A DNA stretch of 64,000 nt, from NCBI RefSeq assembly GCF_001412215.1, contig NZ_LLWP01000012.1:62001-126000 (forward strand), read 5' to 3'. The notes beneath the pieces were generated by a model. That model saw only the letters and a program-made list of their open reading frames with translations, was not told the origin of the DNA and did not search any database. Shown here in pieces: positions 27,882 to 37,788 of this stretch. Position 1 is the first letter of the stretch, and each line of letters begins with the position of its first letter. The translations under genes and the position numbers were made by a program. Origin of the DNA: Pedobacter sp. Hv1. Its GTDB lineage: Bacteria > Bacteroidota > Bacteroidia > Sphingobacteriales > Sphingobacteriaceae.

Positions 27882-30377
27882 TTATTTTTTAGGATCTAGA
27901 ATGTCGTTTATTCTAACAGCTAAATCATCGTAGTGTGCTTTAGTGGCTGCATCGCCAGCTACTGCACGTGCTTTAGCGGTAGCTAATAAAGTTTTCAGCT
28001 CTACTCTAACTAGTGGTCTAATATCTGTAACACCAACATTTACTGGTGTAAATGAAAAGCCTGGAGGTAAACCCATTGGAAGAGGAGCATCAACCATTAG
28101 GCTACCCAATCTGTCAATATAACCTCTTTGTAAATTACGTTTAAACGCATCTGGTCTGCTAGCAGCAAAGATAGTTCCACGTAAATCGGTAAATAACTCT
28201 GGCATGGTATAAGCCGTTGCACCATTTTTGGTTTCGTTATCTAATAAGCGAAGCAATCTTGATGAACTTAAAATGTTGCTAATTGTAGCCGTTTGAACGC
28301 TTTTAATTCTGGTTAACATCGAACCATTGTCAAATTTATTTAACTGCTCACTGTTGATCATCCAAAGTGGTGTGGTAAATAATTGTTGGTTCAAGAAAGC
28401 TACGGCTTCTCTTTGTTTGGCTTTAGATACATAGTTGTAAACTGCACCAGCTTGATCGTAGGTTTTGTAGTTTTCACTTAAACCACCAATGTTAAAGGTA
28501 ACATGGCCCATGTAACGGTTAAATTGACCAATTACTTCTCCATAAAGTTCACTTAAATCGCTATAGTCTTTACCTTTTTGGTAAGTCCATTTTTCGATAT
28601 TTGGTAAAATACGTTTAAGGTTGGCAATACCATAAGTACTCGCTTTCATGGCATTGTCGCCCAAATCCTCACTTTGATCACGTGGATCGTAAGGGTTTCC
28701 TTGACGGCCATAGAAATAAAGTGGGTTGCCCGCTTTTTCTTTAGTCCAAACATCTAATTTTTCTTTTTCTTGCTCAACAGTTAAGTTGCCTGGGAACCAA
28801 GAATAACCCCATTTAATAGCCCATTTGTCGTATTCTCCAATACCTGGGAACATTCTTACTACGCCATCACCTGGTTGTGCTACGTAATTGAAACGAGCAT
28901 AATCCATAATAGAAGGTGCTGTAGCATATTTATCGGTAAATGATTTAGAACGTAAAGAATCTACTGGATAAGCATAACTTGAACCAAAGTTGTGTGGCAA
29001 ACCTAAAGTGTGGCCAATTTCGTGTGAAGATACAAAACGGATCAACTCACCCATTTGGTGGTCTGTAAACTTCGCTTTACGTGCCTCAGGATTAATGGCT
29101 GCGGTTTGTACAAAGAACCAGTTTCTTAATAAGTTCATTACATTATGGTACCAACCAATGTGTGTTTCTAAAATTTGTCCAGTACGTGGATCAGAAACGT
29201 GTGGTCCATAAGCATTGGCAATATCAGAAGCAAAATAACGTACCACAGAATAACGAGAATCGTCTACACTAAATTCTGGATCTTGTTGAGGAGTTGGAGC
29301 TTCTTTACCAATAATGGCATTTTTGAAACCAGCAGCCTCAAAAGCAACTTGCCAATCGTTAATCCCTTTAATTAGATATGGAACCCATTTTTTAGGGGTT
29401 GCAGGGTCGATATAAATGGTAATTGGTTTAATTGGTTCAACCAACTCGCCACGTTTATAAGCTGCGGTATCTTTTGGTACCAAGTTCCAACGGTGGATAT
29501 AGGCCGTACGTTCTGCCTTTTGTGCATCTGTACCATAATCAGTTTGTCCTTGTCCGAAGTAACCTACACGAGCGTCCATTAAACGTGCTTTTACCGGTTT
29601 TTTTGGTAATAAAAGCATCGAAGTGTTGAATTCGTAAGTAATGGCGCCAATAGAGTTATCAATAGGCGACTCTGCAGAACGATAAGTTTTAGCAGTTACT
29701 ACTTCAATGTTCAATGGATAGGTTTTGATCGTGTCAACATACGATCTGGTAGCATCATACATGGTGGTTTTGTAAGCTTTTCTCAACTCATCAGAAGCAC
29801 CAATAGCCAAAATATCACCGTTATAAAAGTCGGTAACATCAATTACAACACCTGTGGTATCTTTGTTGTAAGCCTTAATTTCAAAAGAAGCAAGGATACT
29901 TGACAAGTTTGAATTTTTAACAGACTGGTACATGTCTGAATTTTCAGCAGCACGAATAGCGTAGCTCGGTACACGGATAAAGATCTGTTTACCACGACGC
30001 TCCCATTGCCAAACTTGTTCGTTTAGTTGCTCGCCACCATATTGTTGGTTGCCAACCTTAACACGAGAAGGTACTTTTGCCAAACGGGTTACTACCAACA
30101 TTTCGCGGTTTAATACCGAGTCTGGAATTTCAAAATACCATTTATCGTCTACTTTATGAGTTTTAAATAGACCCGATTTACTTTTTGCCTTTGCGGTAAT
30201 AACCTCAGCAAAAGCTTTAATGCCCTCTTTTTTAGGTGCAGCAGCAGGCGCAGCCGCTGGAGCAACCGTAGCTGGAGGAGTAGTTGGTTTTTTATTCTGT
30301 GCATAAGCAGTAGTACTGCCCACCGCACATAAAAAAACCAAACCAGCCGCAGCTAATAAGTTTTGATTTTTAATCAT
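27882..30377 (-). CDS. Secreted zinc metalloprotease of the DUF5117/DUF5118 type
   Basis: This 831-residue enzyme has a signal peptide (cleavage near TAYAQ, residue 27) and a Pro/Ala-rich linker. The N-terminal region matches the DUF5118/DUF5117 pattern. The active site HEIGHTLGLPHNFGS (452-466) is HExxHxxGxxH, so Zn ligands are His452, His456 and His462 with Glu453 catalytic. A SIMDYARFNY segment gives the following Met-turn. It is one of the large, highly conserved extracellular metalloproteases of Bacteroidota; the substrate is unknown. The gene is monocistronic with a terminator directly after it. Confidence 0.88.
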   Translation of the reverse strand: MIKNQNLLAAAGLVFLCAVGSTTAYAQNKKPTTPPATVAPAAAPAAAPKKEGIKAFAEVITAKAKSKSGLFKTHKVDDKWYFEIPDSVLNREMLVVTRLAKVPSRVKVGNQQYGGEQLNEQVWQWERRGKQIFIRVPSYAIRAAENSDMYQSVKNSNLSSILASFEIKAYNKDTTGVVIDVTDFYNGDILAIGASDELRKAYKTTMYDATRSYVDTIKTYPLNIEVVTAKTYRSAESPIDNSIGAITYEFNTSMLLLPKKPVKARLMDARVGYFGQGQTDYGTDAQKAERTAYIHRWNLVPKDTAAYKRGELVEPIKPITIYIDPATPKKWVPYLIKGINDWQVAFEAAGFKNAIIGKEAPTPQQDPEFSVDDSRYSVVRYFASDIANAYGPHVSDPRTGQILETHIGWYHNVMNLLRNWFFVQTAAINPEARKAKFTDHQMGELIRFVSSHEIGHTLGLPHNFGSSYAYPVDSLRSKSFTDKYATAPSIMDYARFNYVAQPGDGVVRMFPGIGEYDKWAIKWGYSWFPGNLTVEQEKEKLDVWTKEKAGNPLYFYGRQGNPYDPRDQSEDLGDNAMKASTYGIANLKRILPNIEKWTYQKGKDYSDLSELYGEVIGQFNRYMGHVTFNIGGLSENYKTYDQAGAVYNYVSKAKQREAVAFLNQQLFTTPLWMINSEQLNKFDNGSMLTRIKSVQTATISNILSSSRLLRLLDNETKNGATAYTMPELFTDLRGTIFAASRPDAFKRNLQRGYIDRLGSLMVDAPLPMGLPPGFSFTPVNVGVTDIRPLVRVELKTLLATAKARAVAGDAATKAHYDDLAVRINDILDPKK

Positions 30378-30479
30378 GATGTTTTTAATAAGTTAGTTTG
30401 GTATTAAAGGGCTAAAAATAGGATTGAACTAGCGCAAAAGCACGCCGTATCTAAAAAGTTACAATTGAATAGGCCCGCA

Positions 30480-31733
30480 TTAAATTCTACTTTTTAAAGT
30501 CAAGAGTTTGATTAAGATACTTTTATCTCTAACAATTTCGATGAGTACGGTACGTCCGCGATCTGATTTTAACAGAGAGGTTAATTCATCTAAAGTATAA
30601 GCCTCTGTGCTTTTAAAATTAACGGAGATAATTTCATCACTCACTTTAAAACCCGCTTTCTCTGCCTGAGACCCAACTTCTATCCGACTGATAATGAACC
30701 TTGGATAAGCATCATTTTGGACATAAATTTCCATACCAGACATATCATGTTCAAATGGGGTACCAAAATAATTGTTCTTTTTGAGGTACATCGCATTGTT
30801 CGAGTAATCAAAAGTTACATGAAAGTTCTTTAAAATATCGGCCCCCAAATTTCCGTTTCTACCTTTCTGTTTGGTTTTTGCCGCCACCTCATTGTAGTTC
30901 GGGAAGTTAGTAAGTACGTTTTTTATGGTATAAGTGCCTAGTTTAATGGAATTAATCCTACTAATGTCTCCACTAATCTCTCCACTTAGCCCAACGCCCA
31001 AATTACCTGGGATACTTGGAGTAGGTATGGGAAATAGGTTGTCTTTATACATTTCTAGAGACAGGGCATGACTTGCTCCACAATCTATAATAAGCTTTGC
31101 CGGAATTTCTCCTAAATTGGGTGAGGTCAATAACGTGTTAATGTAGGGCTTGTTTTCTAGAATCTCTAAATCAAGCTTTACACCCCTAATTCTTCCTTTT
31201 GTTTCTGGCAGCCTAAAACTGACCCTGTTGGTATAATAATTGATTTTTACGACGAAGCTATTGAAAAAATAAAAGCCAATTAGGCCAGAGATTTTTACAC
31301 CCAGATAGCCAGATAAGTTAAAAACATCTTCTTTTAGAATAACAGTGGGCATGTTAGACATACTTGCCTCGCCAACATTGATCGCTGGGTCTACAGAGTA
31401 AAGGGCATTGATTTCTTTGCCGGCGCCAACGCCATTAATTTTAACTGGTCTAACATCTCTTATATTCAAACTGTCAATTAAAGCAACGTCGGTAATAATA
31501 AGCGGATCTACTCCTGTATCTAATAAAAAATTAAATGGTCCCTTGCCATTGATAAAAATAGGGATGATAATTAGGTTTTTTACTTTTTTAAAAGCGATGG
31601 CATCTCTTTTAATCCCATTGGGAAAAGTGAATTTTTGAGCATAGCTATCCCCTGAAAAGCAGATTTGCAGCCCAATTAGTGTAAAAATGAAAATGATAAA
31701 CGGAGGTTTTATTTGGTTAATCCGATATTTCAT
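30480..31733 (-). CDS. Secreted retropepsin-like aspartic protease with PDZ domain
   Basis: This 417-residue protein is exported (signal peptide ending near SYAQ, 33). It contains two pepsin/retropepsin-type half-sites: LLDTGVDPLIIT (Asp72-Thr73-Gly74) and LIIDCGASHALS (Asp217-Cys-Gly-Ala), which together could form the catalytic Asp pair. Residues about 330-400 form a PDZ domain (EVGSQAEKAGFKVSDEIISVNF). This is the Bacteroidota PDZ-fused aspartyl protease family; Ala in place of Gly/Ser next to the second Asp is worth noting. It lies between the metalloprotease gene (102 bp) and the divergent dacB operon. Confidence 0.82.
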   Translation of the reverse strand: MKYRINQIKPPFIIFIFTLIGLQICFSGDSYAQKFTFPNGIKRDAIAFKKVKNLIIIPIFINGKGPFNFLLDTGVDPLIITDVALIDSLNIRDVRPVKINGVGAGKEINALYSVDPAINVGEASMSNMPTVILKEDVFNLSGYLGVKISGLIGFYFFNSFVVKINYYTNRVSFRLPETKGRIRGVKLDLEILENKPYINTLLTSPNLGEIPAKLIIDCGASHALSLEMYKDNLFPIPTPSIPGNLGVGLSGEISGDISRINSIKLGTYTIKNVLTNFPNYNEVAAKTKQKGRNGNLGADILKNFHVTFDYSNNAMYLKKNNYFGTPFEHDMSGMEIYVQNDAYPRFIISRIEVGSQAEKAGFKVSDEIISVNFKSTEAYTLDELTSLLKSDRGRTVLIEIVRDKSILIKLLTLKSRI

Positions 31734-31786
31734 AAAACTAAATTAATAAATTAGGGCGCACATTTCTATTATTAATGAATTTATAA

Positions 31787-33121
31787 ATGCAAAAACGCAT
31801 CGAAAGTAACATAAAGAGACCGATTTATTTTATCCTAGTTTTAACTTCTTGTCTTTTTGCTTGCGCACCCAACCGAATTATAAGAAATAAAGTACAAAAA
31901 GAATTTAAAAACTCTTCGATTATAAAGCAATATCAAGTTGGATTTGCATTATATGATAAAGAAAAAAAAGAAATGATCTTTGAGAAGGATGCGGCTAAAT
32001 ATTTTACCCCAGCATCTAACACAAAACTATATACTTTTTACGCGGGCTTAAAAATTATCCCAGATTCAATCCCATCCTTAAGATATATTGAAAAGCAAGA
32101 TTCACTGATTTTTTGGGGTACCGGAGATCCATCTTTTTTGCAAAGCCAACTCAAAGGAACAAAAGCCTTCAATTTTTTAAAACAGACAGATAAAAAACTG
32201 TTTTTTGCACCAGGCAGATACACTGGCGATTTTTATGGCAGTGGTTGGCAGTGGGATGATTACAACGATTACTATCAACCAGAAATCAATGAACTTCCTT
32301 TAATGGATAATGTGGTTTTGGTAAGTGCGACAAAAGAAGGGGTGATGCAGATTTCTCCTCAAACATTTAATGCCTGTTTTGTTAAAGATAGTACCGAAAA
32401 AACAAAACCCTTTAAAGTGGTAAGAGACTTTAATGTCAATACATTTCACTACCCACAAAGTACTATTCCAGCAAAATATGCACAACAAATTCCATATAAA
32501 ACAAGTTTAGCCACCACAATGAGTTTGTTGGCAGATACACTTCACAAAAATGTGGGACTGGTTCAGATGAAAATGCCTGCAAATGCAAAAACAATCTACA
32601 ACCTAAAAAGCGATTCTGTATTTAAGCAGATGCTCTTGCCAAGTGATAATTTTATTGCCGAACAATTGTTATTGGTTTATGCTGATAAATTGGGGGAGGA
32701 GATGAATACGGCAAAAATCATTAACCGAATCAATACCCAATACCTGTCTACACTTCCAGATAAACCAAAATGGGTAGATGGCTCGGGCTTATCAAGAGGG
32801 AATCTGTTTACGCCTAGAGATATGGTTGCCTTATTAGAGTTGATCTACAAAGAAGTAAATAATCAGGAAAGATTGTTTAGCCTGCTGCCTGCTGGTGGAA
32901 AAACAGGCACCTTAAAAAATGCCTACCCTAAAACAGACCATCCTTTTGTGTTTGGTAAAACAGGTAGTTTGACAGGTAACCATAACCAAAGCGGTTACGT
33001 AGTGACCAAAAAAGGAAGAACGTTGATATTTTCTTTTATGAACAACAATTTTGTGCTGCCAACAGCAGACATTAGAAAAGAAATGGTAAGAATAATGACC
33101 TATATCCATGATAATTTTTAA
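31787..33121 (+). CDS. dacB: D-alanyl-D-alanine carboxypeptidase/endopeptidase, PBP4 (S13) family
   Basis: This 444-residue lipoprotein (lipobox near LFACAPNR) matches PBP4/DacB enzymes that trim peptidoglycan stems and cut cross-links. The SxxK nucleophile is Ser77 in PASNTKLYT, the SxN motif is LPSDNF (286-288) and the third motif is VFGKTGSLTGNHN (KTG 391-393). A second KTG lies at 372-374 (AGGKTGTLK). The insertion between SxxK and SxN is large, as in the S13 family. It heads a tightly packed plus-strand operon of cell-wall and sugar enzymes and is divergent from the aspartic protease. Confidence 0.9.
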   Translation: MQKRIESNIKRPIYFILVLTSCLFACAPNRIIRNKVQKEFKNSSIIKQYQVGFALYDKEKKEMIFEKDAAKYFTPASNTKLYTFYAGLKIIPDSIPSLRYIEKQDSLIFWGTGDPSFLQSQLKGTKAFNFLKQTDKKLFFAPGRYTGDFYGSGWQWDDYNDYYQPEINELPLMDNVVLVSATKEGVMQISPQTFNACFVKDSTEKTKPFKVVRDFNVNTFHYPQSTIPAKYAQQIPYKTSLATTMSLLADTLHKNVGLVQMKMPANAKTIYNLKSDSVFKQMLLPSDNFIAEQLLLVYADKLGEEMNTAKIINRINTQYLSTLPDKPKWVDGSGLSRGNLFTPRDMVALLELIYKEVNNQERLFSLLPAGGKTGTLKNAYPKTDHPFVFGKTGSLTGNHNQSGYVVTKKGRTLIFSFMNNNFVLPTADIRKEMVRIMTYIHDNF

Positions 33122-33122
33122 A

Positions 33123-33920
33123 ATGAAAAAAGTATTACTGTCTTTAATTGCTGTACTTGTTTTACAGCAAATGGTATGTGCGCAAGAACAAATTGTTTAT
33201 CAAAGCAAAAATTTGCCAAAGCCAGACACTACTTGGGTTTTTAAGCCCAAAAGCTATAAAAAAACAGAAAAATTACCCGTTATTTTTTTACTGCATGGTT
33301 ATAGTGGCAATTACAAACAATGGCATAACATTATGGATGCTCAAAAATATGCTGATGAGTATAATTTAATTGTGGTTTGTCCGGATGGATTATTTAGCAG
33401 CTGGTACTTAAATAGCCCTGCAAAACCAGACTGGCAATATGAAAATTTCTTTTTTGATGAGCTGTATCCTGATATTAAAAATAAATACAGTGTAGACGAC
33501 CGGAATATCTTTATTAGCGGTTTGAGCATGGGTGGCCATGGAGCGCTTTATCTATTTATTAAAAGGCCAGAACTATTTAGTGGGGCTGGGAGCACAAGCG
33601 GTGGAGTTAAACTATCTGATGGTTTTGGAAAATTTGGCTTAGGCGATTTATTAGGGAATCCCCCAGCAAATGATGAGCTATGGCAAAAATTTTCTGTGTA
33701 CTTCAACATCGATAAGTTGAAAGGCAATACCAAACCAATTATATTTGATTGTGGTGCTGACGATTTCTTTTATCAATCTAACAATCAATTGAAACAGAAA
33801 TGTGATTCATTAAAACTGAACGCTACTTATATTTCTCAACCAGGAGCACATAATAAGGCTTATTGGGCAAAATCAATTAAACAACAATTTGAATTCTTTA
33901 ACAAGCAGCTCATAAAATGA
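33123..33920 (+). CDS. Secreted alpha/beta-hydrolase esterase (esterase D/CE1 type)
   Basis: This 265-residue secreted protein (signal peptide ending VCAQ) is an alpha/beta hydrolase. The nucleophile motif is ISGLSMGGHGAL (Ser135), preceded by IFLLHGYSGNYKQW oxyanion-loop residues. Candidate acid Asp213 (DCGADDFF) and His243 (QPGAHNKAYW) complete the triad. It resembles the esterase-D/feruloyl-esterase/tributyrin-esterase group. The ATG at 33123 lies 1 base after the dacB stop. A role in deacylating cell-wall or plant polysaccharides is plausible but unproven. Confidence 0.85.
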   Translation: MKKVLLSLIAVLVLQQMVCAQEQIVYQSKNLPKPDTTWVFKPKSYKKTEKLPVIFLLHGYSGNYKQWHNIMDAQKYADEYNLIVVCPDGLFSSWYLNSPAKPDWQYENFFFDELYPDIKNKYSVDDRNIFISGLSMGGHGALYLFIKRPELFSGAGSTSGGVKLSDGFGKFGLGDLLGNPPANDELWQKFSVYFNIDKLKGNTKPIIFDCGADDFFYQSNNQLKQKCDSLKLNATYISQPGAHNKAYWAKSIKQQFEFFNKQLIK

Positions 33921-34954
33921 AATTAAAAAACTTACTATTCGTATCAGCGCTAGCCTTAATCGGCTTCAATGCATGTAAAAAAAGTGATAGTACACCTGTA
34001 CCAGGTCCTCCGGTAACACCTCCCGTAACCGTGTACGTGCCAGATAATAGCTTTAAGATTGTAGCTTATATGCCAAGTTATAGAGATCCAGCAACGGTAG
34101 ATGTCTCAAAATATAAAATGATTACCCATTTGTTTTATGCCTTTTTAAATATCAACCCAATTGCCGATGGATCGTTAAATGCACTTTCTGAACCAACAAG
34201 GTTTGCTGTGGTTAAACAAAGAGCAAAAGAAAATAAGGTAAAGTTTGGGATATCTATCATGGGAAGCAGTGCAAATTTTGTAACCTTGGCCAGTACCGCT
34301 GAAGCCCGTACCAGATTTGTAACCAATGTGGTTGCTTTTGCAAAAAACAACGATTTGGATGGTGTTGATTTAGATTGGGAATACCCAAGTACAAGCAATG
34401 GTTCTGCAGATACTTACGTTTTATTGGTAAAAGAACTTTCAACAGAACTGCATAAAATTAACAAATTTTTAAGTGCTGCGGTTACGCCTGCTGTTTATGC
34501 CGGAGGGATAAGAGACGGCGTTAAAGCAGAAGCACATCAATATGTAGACTTTTTTAACATCATGCAATACGATGGCCCTGGCTATGATAGTACAGAACCT
34601 TTAAACCATGCCTCTTATAAAATGAGTGTAGCCAGTCTTGACGTGTGGCTTGGCACCAAAGCTTTGCCAAAAGTTAAGGCAATTGTAGGAATTCCGCTGT
34701 ATGGAGAAAATGCATCAGGTTCTTCTAAAGGATACCGAGATATTGAAGCTACTGCCGGTGTAGATGTGAATTCAAATTTAGCAACGGTTGCAGGTGTTGA
34801 TTATGGATTTAACGGAATTACACTGGTTAAACAAAAGGCGCAATTGGCCAAAGACAGAGCAAATGGCATTATGTTTTGGGAGTTTTCGCACGATTCTAAC
34901 AACTCAAGATCGTTAATTAAAGCCGCAAATGATCAATTAGGTAGAGCCTACTAA
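33917..34954 (+). CDS. GH18 (chitinase-like) lipoprotein
   Basis: This 345-residue protein has a lipobox (LIGFNACKKSD) followed by a Pro/Val-rich linker. The GH18 signature DGVDLDWEYP has DxxDxDxE residues Asp148, Asp151, Asp153 and Glu155; Glu155 is the catalytic acid. FYAFLNIN near 75, a MQYDGPGY-type substrate motif near 215 and a terminal FWEFSHDSN also fit. Family 18 hydrolyses chitin or GlcNAc linkages, including peptidoglycan-like substrates. Its start overlaps the esterase stop by 4 bases (ATGA) and its stop overlaps the next gene by 1 base. Confidence 0.87.
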   Translation: MKLKNLLFVSALALIGFNACKKSDSTPVPGPPVTPPVTVYVPDNSFKIVAYMPSYRDPATVDVSKYKMITHLFYAFLNINPIADGSLNALSEPTRFAVVKQRAKENKVKFGISIMGSSANFVTLASTAEARTRFVTNVVAFAKNNDLDGVDLDWEYPSTSNGSADTYVLLVKELSTELHKINKFLSAAVTPAVYAGGIRDGVKAEAHQYVDFFNIMQYDGPGYDSTEPLNHASYKMSVASLDVWLGTKALPKVKAIVGIPLYGENASGSSKGYRDIEATAGVDVNSNLATVAGVDYGFNGITLVKQKAQLAKDRANGIMFWEFSHDSNNSRSLIKAANDQLGRAY

Positions 34955-36015
34955 TGCAGGAAGAACCAAAGTTTGATCAACTTGAGCGCCCACTGTCTTC
35001 GAAAATTGAGGTGGGTGGCCACGATTATTTATATTTTGGAGGGACTGCTTATTTAGGAATTCCGCAGGATGAAGTGTTTTTTCAGCATTATTTAACAGGA
35101 ATCAAACGCTTCGGATTAAATAATGGCACCAGCAGAACGAACAATGTACAATTGGGAATTTATAACCAAGCAGAAAGCTTTGCGGCAAGCAGTTTTGGAT
35201 CAGAAGCAGCTTTAATTACCTCAAGTGGGTATTTGGCAGCTAAACTTGTGGTTAAAGAGCTGTCAAAATTTGGCGAAGTTCGTTATGCCCCCGCTACGCA
35301 CCCAGCGTTATGGCAAAATGAAAATCCAAAAGTTGAAGGTGCTTTTACCAATTGGGCAGACAGTTTGGTAGCAGAAATAAATCAAAGCGAAAAAAGCACT
35401 TGGATAATCATTAGTAATTCGATGAACAACCTGTTTCCCGAAATCTATGATTTTTCTTTTGTTCAAAAAATCAACAAAGACAAACAATTGGTGCTGATTG
35501 TCGACGATTCTCATGGCATTGGCATCAATAACGAAGGGCTGGGAGCTTATGCCTTCATCCCACAAGGCGAAAACATACAGGTGCTTGTTGTGGCCTCTAT
35601 GGCTAAGGCATTGGGTGTAGACGCTGGATTGGTATTGGCATCTGAGCAATTGATTAAACAACTGAAGCAAACAGAAGAATTTTTAGGAGCCTCTCCACCA
35701 GCTGCTGCGGGCCTATATGCTTTTATGCAGGCTAGTGAAATTTATGCTTTAGCGTTACAAAAATTGAAAGAAAACATGCGTTTGGTATCAAATGCTTTAG
35801 CCAAAAACAAAGCGTGGCATTTTGTTGAAGGTTTTCCGGTTTATTTCTGCAAAAATGCTGAACTTAGCCGAAGCTTATTGCAACAACATATTTTGGTCTC
35901 TTCCTTTTCCTATCCAGATAAAGATGGGCCAATCATTAACCGCATTGTATTAAGCAGCTGGCACGATCAAAGTACGTTGCAAACATTAATTGAAGTGCTA
36001 TCAGATACCGCCTAA
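34954..36015 (+). CDS. PLP-dependent alpha-oxoamine synthase-like enzyme (BioF/KBL type)
   Basis: This 353-residue cytoplasmic fold-type I enzyme resembles 8-amino-7-oxononanoate synthase and 2-amino-3-ketobutyrate ligase. The PLP ring contact is VDDSHGIGI (184-192) and the Schiff-base Lys is 218 in ASMAKALGVDAG. An FGSEAALITSSGY stretch and FGLNNGTSRTNN also fit the family. However, it is shorter than BioF and sits in a cell-wall operon rather than with biotin genes. A substrate amino acid, perhaps one released from peptidoglycan, is guesswork. Its start overlaps the chitinase stop (TAATG). Confidence 0.82.
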   Translation: MQEEPKFDQLERPLSSKIEVGGHDYLYFGGTAYLGIPQDEVFFQHYLTGIKRFGLNNGTSRTNNVQLGIYNQAESFAASSFGSEAALITSSGYLAAKLVVKELSKFGEVRYAPATHPALWQNENPKVEGAFTNWADSLVAEINQSEKSTWIIISNSMNNLFPEIYDFSFVQKINKDKQLVLIVDDSHGIGINNEGLGAYAFIPQGENIQVLVVASMAKALGVDAGLVLASEQLIKQLKQTEEFLGASPPAAAGLYAFMQASEIYALALQKLKENMRLVSNALAKNKAWHFVEGFPVYFCKNAELSRSLLQQHILVSSFSYPDKDGPIINRIVLSSWHDQSTLQTLIEVLSDTA

Positions 36016-36073
36016 AATAAGAGCTAGACTTAAAAAAGACCTATAATCACAACTCAATCACACACATCAACAA

Positions 36074-36598
36074 ATGAAAAACTTTATACTGATCTTTTTA
36101 ATGGTGCTGTTTGGACAGCAGACCGTTAATGCACAAAAAACATTAAAAGTTTGGGTAGTTAGGCATGCCGAAAAATTAACTGACGACCCTAAAGACAAAG
36201 ATCCAGATTTATCTTCAGAAGGAAAAGCAAGGGCAGAGGCACTTAAAGAATATTTGGGCGGCCAAAAACTCGATTCTATTTTTTCTACCGCTTATAAAAG
36301 AACAAAATTAACGGGATATCCATTGGCAGATAAGATCGGGATTTCTATTAAAACGTATAATCCTGCACAACAAAATGCATTGGCCAAACAGCTGATGGAA
36401 AATGCCAAAGGCAAAAAGATTTTGATCATCGGACATTCCAACACTGTTCAAGAAATTATAGAAGCCTTTGGTGCAAAAAAGCCGGTAAAAGAGCTTACAG
36501 ATGACGATTACGATTATATTTTTATGGTAACGATTAAAGGTGATAAAGCAGAAGTAAAAGTTGACCGTTTTGGCGTATCGCATCATTCAAAAGAATAA
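36074..36598 (+). CDS. Secreted histidine-phosphatase-family protein
   Basis: This 174-residue protein has a signal peptide (cleavage near VNAQ, residue 20). The phosphatase hallmark VVRHAEKL (RHG motif variant) at about 28-35 contains the phosphoacceptor His. The second motif, IIGHSNTVQEI near residue 124, gives the second catalytic His. It belongs to the SixA/phosphoglycerate-mutase-like phosphatases. The substrate is unknown. It is 58 bp after the BioF-like gene and 8 bp before the MFS permease gene, probably in the same operon. Confidence 0.82.
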   Translation: MKNFILIFLMVLFGQQTVNAQKTLKVWVVRHAEKLTDDPKDKDPDLSSEGKARAEALKEYLGGQKLDSIFSTAYKRTKLTGYPLADKIGISIKTYNPAQQNALAKQLMENAKGKKILIIGHSNTVQEIIEAFGAKKPVKELTDDDYDYIFMVTIKGDKAEVKVDRFGVSHHSKE

Positions 36599-36606
36599 AC
36601 ACATTA

Positions 36607-37788
36607 ATGGAACAAAAATCAACGAGCATTTATACCCTTCAATTTGGCCTTGTTTGTTTAAGTTCCTTCCTTTTCTCGGCAAGTTTTAACATGCTGATCC
36701 CAGAGCTGCCAGCTTATTTAACTGGTTTAGGAGGGGCAGAATACAAAGGGCTAATTATTGCCCTTTTTACATTAACAGCGGGCTTGTCTAGGCCTTTTAG
36801 TGGTAAGCTAACAGATACGGTCGGTCGCGTGCCGGTAATGGCCGTAGGCTCACTGGTTTGCTTTTTATGCGGGTTCCTTTATCCCATACTTACTTCGGTG
36901 GCCGGCTTTTTATTTTTAAGGTTGATCCATGGTTTTTCAACAGGGTTTAAACCAACAGCTACTTCTGCTTATGTGGCCGATTTGGTGCCGTCAGACAGAT
37001 GGGGCGAAGCAATGGGCATTCATGGAATTTGTTTTAGTACAGGATTGGCCATTGGGCCAGCAATTGGTAGCGAAATTACCACACATTTTTCTATCGATAT
37101 TTTATTTTATTGTTCTTCTCTTTTCGCCCTGCTCTCTATTGTGATTTTGGCCAATATGAAAGAGACCTTGCCCAACAAGCAAAAATTTAAATTAACCCAT
37201 TTAAAAATTAAGAAGGAAGACATTATCGAATGGCAGGTAATGCCAGCAGCGCTTATTGTTTTGTGGAGCTACATTAGCTATGGGGTTATTTTAACCGTAA
37301 TTTCTGATTGGAGCCAACATTTAGGTACGGGCAATAAAGGATTATTTTTTATGGTCTTTACGCTTTCCTCTTTATTAATTCGTTTTGTGGCAGGTAAGGT
37401 CTCAGATCGCTACGGAAGAACTACGATCATTAAAATTTCCCTGTGGATTTTAATGATTTCTTTATTGGGAATTGCCTTTGCCAACTCGTCCTTTATTTTA
37501 ATGACAGCCTCTGCAATTTATGGCATTGCCTCTGGCATGCTTTCTCCAAGTGTAACCGCATGGACCATAGATTTGAGCAAACCAGGGCATAGAGGTAAAG
37601 CTGTGGCTACCATGTATATCTTTTTAGAAGTAGGAATAGGGTTTGGCGCACTTTTGGCCGGAAGCTTATTTATTGAAGATGTAACTACAATTCCGAGTAT
37701 TTTTTACATCTGTACAGGCATTACATTAATAGCTTGGTTGTATTTACAATTCATCTATAAGCCAAAAACGGAGATTAAGCAACTATAA
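36607..37788 (+). CDS. MFS transporter
   Basis: This 393-residue inner-membrane protein shows about twelve hydrophobic helices. MFS family features include the loop motif GKLTDTVGRVPVMAVGS after helix 2, GFKPTATSAYVADLVPSDRWGEAMG, and an equivalent GKVSDRYGRTTI loop in the second half. The substrate is unknown; sugar-efflux or peptide-type export is possible. It closes the dacB operon. Its end overlaps the convergent VanX-like gene by 6 bp. Confidence 0.9.
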   Translation: MEQKSTSIYTLQFGLVCLSSFLFSASFNMLIPELPAYLTGLGGAEYKGLIIALFTLTAGLSRPFSGKLTDTVGRVPVMAVGSLVCFLCGFLYPILTSVAGFLFLRLIHGFSTGFKPTATSAYVADLVPSDRWGEAMGIHGICFSTGLAIGPAIGSEITTHFSIDILFYCSSLFALLSIVILANMKETLPNKQKFKLTHLKIKKEDIIEWQVMPAALIVLWSYISYGVILTVISDWSQHLGTGNKGLFFMVFTLSSLLIRFVAGKVSDRYGRTTIIKISLWILMISLLGIAFANSSFILMTASAIYGIASGMLSPSVTAWTIDLSKPGHRGKAVATMYIFLEVGIGFGALLAGSLFIEDVTTIPSIFYICTGITLIAWLYLQFIYKPKTEIKQL